Part shown: one piece after another, positions 7,501 through 10,765 of the stretch | How positions within the stretch are numbered: position 1 is the first letter of the stretch | How the letters are laid out: each line of letters starts with the position of its first letter | Notes under the pieces: generated by a model | Told to the model about the DNA's origin: nothing | Database searches by the model: none | What the model saw: the letters and a program-made list of their open reading frames with translations, nothing else | From: Bacteroides sp. | GTDB taxonomy: Bacteria; Bacteroidota; Bacteroidia; Bacteroidales; Bacteroidaceae | Assembly: GCA_019412865.1 (NCBI GenBank) | Contig: DXOJ01000753.1 | Location: 1-10,765 of the forward strand | Reading direction: 5' to 3' | DNA: 10,765 nt | Translations under genes and position numbers: made by a program

Positions 7501-8655
7501 ACCCTGCGTAGTACCCATCAGAATTTCTCCTTTAGATGTTTCGAGCATACAGCGGATTTCCTCTCCTTTCCAGTCGCCATTTATCATCTTCTTATTGTAC
7601 AGCACTATTTTATTCATGCTGGGATGATAATAACACATTCCCTGATTATAAAGTCCTATCCAAACGGAATTATTTTCCCGGTCGCAATAGATGCTTTGAA
7701 TACCGTTTCGTACTGTATTACCTGATAATAAAGGAATATCCAGTGTCCGGGTTACAGAGAAATTGTGCATATCAATGACATAGAATCCATCAATAACGGT
7801 TCCTACCCATGCATTTCCACCTTTATCCACGTCCATAGAAGTAAACCATGAATAGTGTCCGAGTTGGATACCTGAAATTTGGTTCCATTTTTTATTATAG
7901 AAATCATAATAGCCTACTCCACGATCCCACATCAACCAAAAGTCACCATTATCGAGTATCTTCAAAACCACACGGTCATCCGGTTTCAGTTGGTCTTTCA
8001 GGAAATCAAGTTGATGCACGAAACGTTTCTTTTCTAAATCGTAGCAACGGATAGCCCCTTTCTGATGAACCATCCAACTGTATTTTCCATGACTTTCTAC
8101 TCCGAGTAATCCTCCATAGTATTCCATAAACTCATCATTCCTACAAACCTGTTCGATTGATTTTGTCTCTGCATCGTACATATAGACAGAGGAACCCGGC
8201 GTCAGAAACCAACAATGTTTCTCTGAATCAATAATCAGGTCCGCCACTTTATCCTTTAAGCCGAATTGTTGAAATAAAGAATCTACGTTATAGATGTACT
8301 GTTCGGTAGTCAAATCGAAAACACGTAGGCTCTTGCGTTCTTTCATCCACAAACGTTTGTCGGCATCAATATATTGTTCGGGAATAATATGATTATATGC
8401 TATCGAATATTCGCCATGAATATTGAAAGGAAAATTTGAATAGTTCGCACCATCATACAGGCTTAATAACACAGTACTTCGCACACCGATACGGCCATCG
8501 GGAATGGGAAAAACGCTTTTTACATAGTTATCCGGTAATCCTTCGACAACTCCAATCTGGCGGAATACATAAGGGGATTCTTGCGAGCTAATATAACCCG
8601 GATACAATAATCCCATTAGTATGATTAACAAACATATTCGAATTTTCATGGCCAT
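4573..8655 (-). CDS. Hybrid two-component system (HTCS): sensor kinase fused to receiver and AraC regulator
   Basis: This is a one-protein signalling system that binds a glycan fragment in the periplasm and activates PUL genes. Counted from the ATG at 8655 (1360 residues): signal peptide about 1-25; sensor of two-component-regulator propeller repeats about 28-675 (for example DSSGRLWVSIYGG, DHEGTLWFATQYG); Y_Y_Y domain about 734-794 (YQLEGFDKEW); membrane helix about 806-822; HisKA with SHELRTPLT, phospho-accepting H858; HATPase with the N box around N974, DTGIG at 1006 and GSGIGL; receiver about 1110-1226 with E1114/D1115, phospho-acceptor D1157, T1187 and K1209; AraC helix-turn-helix pair about 1265-1356 ending VGFSSPSYFSKCFREMFG. 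All catalytic residues are intact. A longer frame starts with TTG at 8697, but the ATGs at 8655 or 8649 give a proper signal peptide. It lies 53 bp after the lyase gene without its own TAnnTTTG element. Confidence 0.96.
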   Translation of the reverse strand: MAMKIRICLLIILMGLLYPGYISSQESPYVFRQIGVVEGLPDNYVKSVFPIPDGRIGVRSTVLLSLYDGANYSNFPFNIHGEYSIAYNHIIPEQYIDADKRLWMKERKSLRVFDLTTEQYIYNVDSLFQQFGLKDKVADLIIDSEKHCWFLTPGSSVYMYDAETKSIEQVCRNDEFMEYYGGLLGVESHGKYSWMVHQKGAIRCYDLEKKRFVHQLDFLKDQLKPDDRVVLKILDNGDFWLMWDRGVGYYDFYNKKWNQISGIQLGHYSWFTSMDVDKGGNAWVGTVIDGFYVIDMHNFSVTRTLDIPLLSGNTVRNGIQSIYCDRENNSVWIGLYNQGMCYYHPSMNKIVLYNKKMINGDWKGEEIRCMLETSKGEILMGTTQGVYRYEPETKSMNRFYHEFSQKNCRVLYEDSKKRVWVGTYHDGLYCIDHGKVQSYDYPDTDYQNELDFSNIRVMVEDSSGRLWVSIYGGVGLFNPENGQINLLSEQFPELKKYKVANALAIDNQSRLVVGSDNGLYIYDPATNKIWIPEEDGQANSIFNQGSIKYNQILKDHEGTLWFATQYGLSVLTYNGQSYTLGKEEGLSKAILNVVEDKNHDIWISTVTSIYKIKVDRRADKYSFHVISCLSEDEIRQDDLYSFPSLMTRDNQLFLGLMNGFIAFSPENMIDNQCLNRPLFTSFRLFNVPVVSGEIYNGRVLFDKALSYSDEVQLKYDENYITFEFSGLNFPNPSQTSFRYQLEGFDKEWTETLFENGQGRVVYNNLPSGEYIFRVSAAGNDRIWGPESAFKIVIHPPFWDTLAARVFYAILGILLIFGLIYVINRRNRQKMIRMQEEEALKQKEELDQMKFRFFTNISHELRTPLTLIITPLDMMIRRLTDDAMKKQLNTIYKNAQNLLSLVNQLLDFRKLEMKGERLHLMNGDMEEFIVSAYNNFMPMAVEKHLNFVNQSEHRALYMFFDRDKVHKIVNNLLSNAFKYTPQGGTVNLQLATEEIEERNYVRISVSDTGIGISESDLPYIFDRFYQVGNEGDEKIGSGIGLHLVREYVNIHGGRIKVDSQIDRGSVFTVWLPMDLKPEPDELPEEIIGTEASDVKEKETTTSTVDDNLKKLLLVEDNQEFRTFLKEQLEDFYQIIEAADGEEGERKAIEENPNLIISDIMMPKVDGIELCRRIKTNVQTSHIPVILLTARTADDIKINSYEVGADSYMSKPFNFDMLMVRIEKLIEQQEKRKQEFRKNIEVNPSAITITSVDEQLIQKCLEYIEKNMDNPEYGVEELSGDLGMVRMSLYRKLQSITGHTPTDFIRSIRLKRAAQLLQGSQLPIVEIANRVGFSSPSYFSKCFREMFGMLPKQYAEESGRKE

Positions 8656-8708
8656 CTTTTTTTGTAGTACTATTATTAAGTACGAACGAAGAATCAAATC
8701 CCCTTATC

Positions 8709-10622
8709 CTACTTTACTATTATTTTCTGAATTTCGAGTTTATTTCCGGCTTGCTCTATCTGTAAACGAAGTACACAAGCTCCTGCGGGAAGAGTGAGTT
8801 TACCTATTTCTCTTTCCGTCCATTGTACGGAGCTGGGTAATTGCATGGGTTCTGTCTTTACTTCCGAATCAGAAGCTACGGACAATAAAGAATTTCCTTT
8901 TGATTGATAAACAAGATAAACGGTATAATCTCCATCGGTAGGAATACTTACAGTATAATTCATCCATTCTCCATCTTCTATTTGGGTAACGACGTAATTA
9001 TCTTCTTCTTTTCGTAGCTCTACTGCTCCGTCAGGTCTGTATTCGTTGCCACGTTTCTTTCCTACATTGTGATAGGTATGCCCTTCGGGATCTTCCGCAA
9101 GACAATAATAATCGTAATCGGCAGCCGATATTTCACAAGGTAGCAAATGAATTCCTGATACACGCTTTCCCGTAGAGAAAGAAACGGGATCGCCTGCCAT
9201 CCAGGGAGTCAATCGCTTGGTCAATGTTCCCCAGTCAGTCCATTCATAAAACCAGTTGGGTGCTATCCCCCAGTTTTCGCAACCGTGATGTTCTATCATA
9301 TAATCACGGTAACGTTTCAACCAGGTATAGTTGTCCTCCGGCAATCCAGCACGTACTGCATAATGCGCCAATGCCATTTCACGAGTTCCGCCACTACCTG
9401 CTACGTCTCCACGTCCGTGAGGAGATACGGCTACGGATTCCCAACGTCCACTACGGCTTTTTATCTGGAGAAATTTTCCGTTCTCAAAGGTAACTTCATT
9501 TGAATTCTTACTATAACTTGTCGGTTCCCAAGGCTCTTTTTGCTCTTCATAGGTCTGGACTTTAGAGAGGTTATAACGATAGTTCCATTCCAAACCAAGA
9601 AGCAAACGGTTATTGAGACAATTATACAAAGAATCTCCCTGATTCCATGCCATTTCTGCGATAGCTACATAATTGTGGATACCTGCCAATACATGTCCCT
9701 GATCGCGACTCGACTCCTGACATTGACCGTTTGGATAGATATAATACTGTAGCTGTTCATCGTATCCATAATCTGAAATCTTGTTTTCTCTTCCTTCCAA
9801 TTTATAATCAAGCATGGTTGGTGATTTCTTAATCGGTTCTTTGCTAATGACCGGTGGTCCTGAAGGATAAGGTAAATCATCCGGTCGATGCTTCATTCCC
9901 AATAAATAACGGTAAGCACGGTCATACATTACTTCGTTATCTAAGTAAATACCCATTGCCATCATTCCACGAGCAGCGAAAAGTCCTTGATTACCAAACC
10001 TTGCGGCATCGAAATTAAAGATATTCCAATAGAATGTAACTCCGTTCTTTGAATCATCCCAGTAATTTGCATATTTGGAAAAGAAATCTTCCGTATTGCT
10101 ATATCCAGGATAGACCAACATATTTTTAAAACGTTGCTGGTCTTCTACTTTCCAACCGGAATAATCACGCATTAATTCGGCGGCATCAATTAAAAGGTAA
10201 ATTTTTCCGTTATCTAATGGTCCTGTTCCACGACTACTTGTATTGGTATAATAAGAATTAGCATTCAGATATTCGACCGCTTTACGGGCATAAGCCTCAT
10301 CGCCCGTCAGATGCCAAAGCAATGCTAAATCATGTGCCCGCCTGCCATCTACTCCGATAGTAGCATTAAAACATCCTTCTCTGATTTGTTTTCCCCGATT
10401 GATAACTTGCGTATTGAGTGAAGAATAGGGAGATTCCTTTAATTTCAGAAAAGTAGAATAATAAGGCTCATGTTTCGCCTTGACCATAGCTTTCATCCGG
10501 TCTAAATCACCTTGGGTATAGGTGATTCCGGGATGGATAAAGTTACGTCGTTGCGCTTGCACTCCATTTTGAATATTCCCAATCCATACAATCCCAATAA
10601 TCCATATAATTTTGTTAATCAT
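8709..10622 (-). CDS. Secreted alginate-lyase-fold polysaccharide lyase with C-terminal CBM6/35-like module
   Basis: This 637-residue protein probably cleaves a uronic-acid-containing polysaccharide by beta-elimination. A signal peptide covers about 1-23 (VQA before Q24). Residues about 28-460 resemble the alpha/alpha-toroid alginate lyase domain: it opens HPGITYTQGDLDRMKAMV, has helical repeats (DLALLWHLTGDEAYARKAVEYLN), NFDAARFGNQGLFAARGM, and a conserved-looking NGQCQESSRDQGH around 298-310 with R306, D307 and H310 as candidate active-site residues. Residues about 492-637 look like a CBM6/35 carbohydrate-binding module: EISAADYDYY, then YRPDGAVEL, then DGEWMNYTVSIPTDGDYTVYLVY, ending in a beta-rich tail. 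No lipobox is seen, so it is likely periplasmic or secreted. Alginate, glucuronan or another uronan are possible; PL38-like is my best family guess but is not proven. It is the first gene of a unit that continues into the HTCS. Confidence 0.85.
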   Translation of the reverse strand: MINKIIWIIGIVWIGNIQNGVQAQRRNFIHPGITYTQGDLDRMKAMVKAKHEPYYSTFLKLKESPYSSLNTQVINRGKQIREGCFNATIGVDGRRAHDLALLWHLTGDEAYARKAVEYLNANSYYTNTSSRGTGPLDNGKIYLLIDAAELMRDYSGWKVEDQQRFKNMLVYPGYSNTEDFFSKYANYWDDSKNGVTFYWNIFNFDAARFGNQGLFAARGMMAMGIYLDNEVMYDRAYRYLLGMKHRPDDLPYPSGPPVISKEPIKKSPTMLDYKLEGRENKISDYGYDEQLQYYIYPNGQCQESSRDQGHVLAGIHNYVAIAEMAWNQGDSLYNCLNNRLLLGLEWNYRYNLSKVQTYEEQKEPWEPTSYSKNSNEVTFENGKFLQIKSRSGRWESVAVSPHGRGDVAGSGGTREMALAHYAVRAGLPEDNYTWLKRYRDYMIEHHGCENWGIAPNWFYEWTDWGTLTKRLTPWMAGDPVSFSTGKRVSGIHLLPCEISAADYDYYCLAEDPEGHTYHNVGKKRGNEYRPDGAVELRKEEDNYVVTQIEDGEWMNYTVSIPTDGDYTVYLVYQSKGNSLLSVASDSEVKTEPMQLPSSVQWTEREIGKLTLPAGACVLRLQIEQAGNKLEIQKIIVK

Positions 10623-10653
10623 AGTGCGATTCGTTTTTTATACAAGTGATAAG

Positions 10654-10688
10654 CAAAGATAGTATTTAGTAATAGAAAGGAGTTCAAA
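10654..10688 (-). promoter_or_regulatory. Putative Bacteroides promoter for the lyase-HTCS transcript
   Basis: On the minus strand TATCTTTG (10654-10661) matches TAnnTTTG exactly. The nearest TTTG (10685-10688) is 23 bp upstream, wider than the usual 19-21, so the -33 element is weak, as is common for promoters that need an activator. The start would be near 10648, leaving a leader of about 26 bases before the ATG at 10622. Confidence 0.5.
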
Positions 10689-10709
10689 GTGAATGAAACA
10701 TTTACTTTG
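10685..10709. promoter_or_regulatory. Inverted repeat upstream of the lyase promoter, candidate operator
   Basis: Arms CAAAGTGAATG (10685-10695) and CATTTACTTTG (10699-10709) flank a 3-bp AAA centre; 10 of 11 positions pair. The centre lies about 50 bp upstream of the predicted transcription start and the proximal arm overlaps the weak -33 region, where an activator would touch RNA polymerase. It could bind the HTCS AraC domain or another dimeric regulator. No T-tract follows, so it is not a good terminator. The remaining bases to the window edge show no other element. Confidence 0.5.
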
Positions 10710-10765
10710 ATTAGCATAAACCCGGGAATAAAACTCTTGTATTTATACTCATGGTTCTCTTCCAG

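Noticed and set aside
7345..7778. Two overlapping plus-strand open frames opposite the HTCS sensor
   Set aside because: Both are antisense to an intact propeller-repeat sensor and show no protein-like features.
8667..8683. GTACT / AGTAC inverted repeat with a 7-bp spacer between lyase and HTCS genes
   Set aside because: Arms are only 5 bp and A/T-rich, and no T-tract follows in either direction, so neither a terminator nor a convincing operator.
10619..10765. Minus-strand frame open from the right edge to a TGA overlapping the lyase ATG (ATGA), about 48 codons
   Set aside because: It runs through the predicted lyase promoter and the inverted repeat, its composition does not look like a protein end (ends FAYHLYKKRIAL), and a frame of this length is expected by chance fairly often. 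The sequence beyond the edge would settle it.

Overview
This looks like chromosome from a gut Bacteroides or close Bacteroidales relative. The evidence is a SusC/RagA-type TonB-dependent receptor, a very long hybrid two-component sensor/regulator, moderate-to-low G+C, A/T-rich leaders without clear Shine-Dalgarno sequences, and upstream elements matching the Bacteroides -7 consensus TAnnTTTG. Every gene I support lies on the minus strand, so transcription runs from the right edge to the left edge. The window is most of a polysaccharide utilization locus (PUL).

In transcription order: (1) 10622-8709, a secreted polysaccharide lyase-like protein with an alpha/alpha-toroid 'alginate lyase' domain and a C-terminal CBM6/35-like module. 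It is preceded by a promoter-like site and an 11-bp-arm inverted repeat. (2) 8655-4573, a hybrid two-component system (HTCS) that joins a periplasmic sensor, histidine kinase, receiver and AraC-type DNA-binding domain in one chain. It has no visible promoter of its own and is probably co-transcribed with the lyase gene. (3) 4456-4082, a small lipoprotein of unknown function with its own promoter-like site, followed by a perfect palindrome and a strong intrinsic terminator. (4) 3844-3314, an ECF sigma factor with its own promoter-like site. (5) 3265-20, a full-length SusC-like importer only 48 bp after the sigma gene. A SusD-like partner is expected just past the left edge, where an open ATG frame begins 3 bp after the susC stop.

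Inferred working model: a glycan is cut at the cell surface or in the periplasm by the lyase, oligosaccharides enter through SusC (with an unseen SusD), and the HTCS senses a periplasmic oligosaccharide and activates the locus. The odd part is the control layer. An HTCS and an ECF sigma factor share one locus, yet no FecR-type anti-sigma gene lies between sigma and susC, and this SusC lacks the N-terminal STN signalling domain that normally works with such an anti-sigma. A relay in which the HTCS drives the sigma gene, and the sigma factor drives or amplifies susC, is one testable reading. The substrate cannot be fixed from the sequence; a uronic-acid-containing polysaccharide is the most likely class. 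No tRNA, rRNA, CRISPR array, insertion sequence or broken gene was seen. The longest stretch without a gene is 237 bp (3845-4081).
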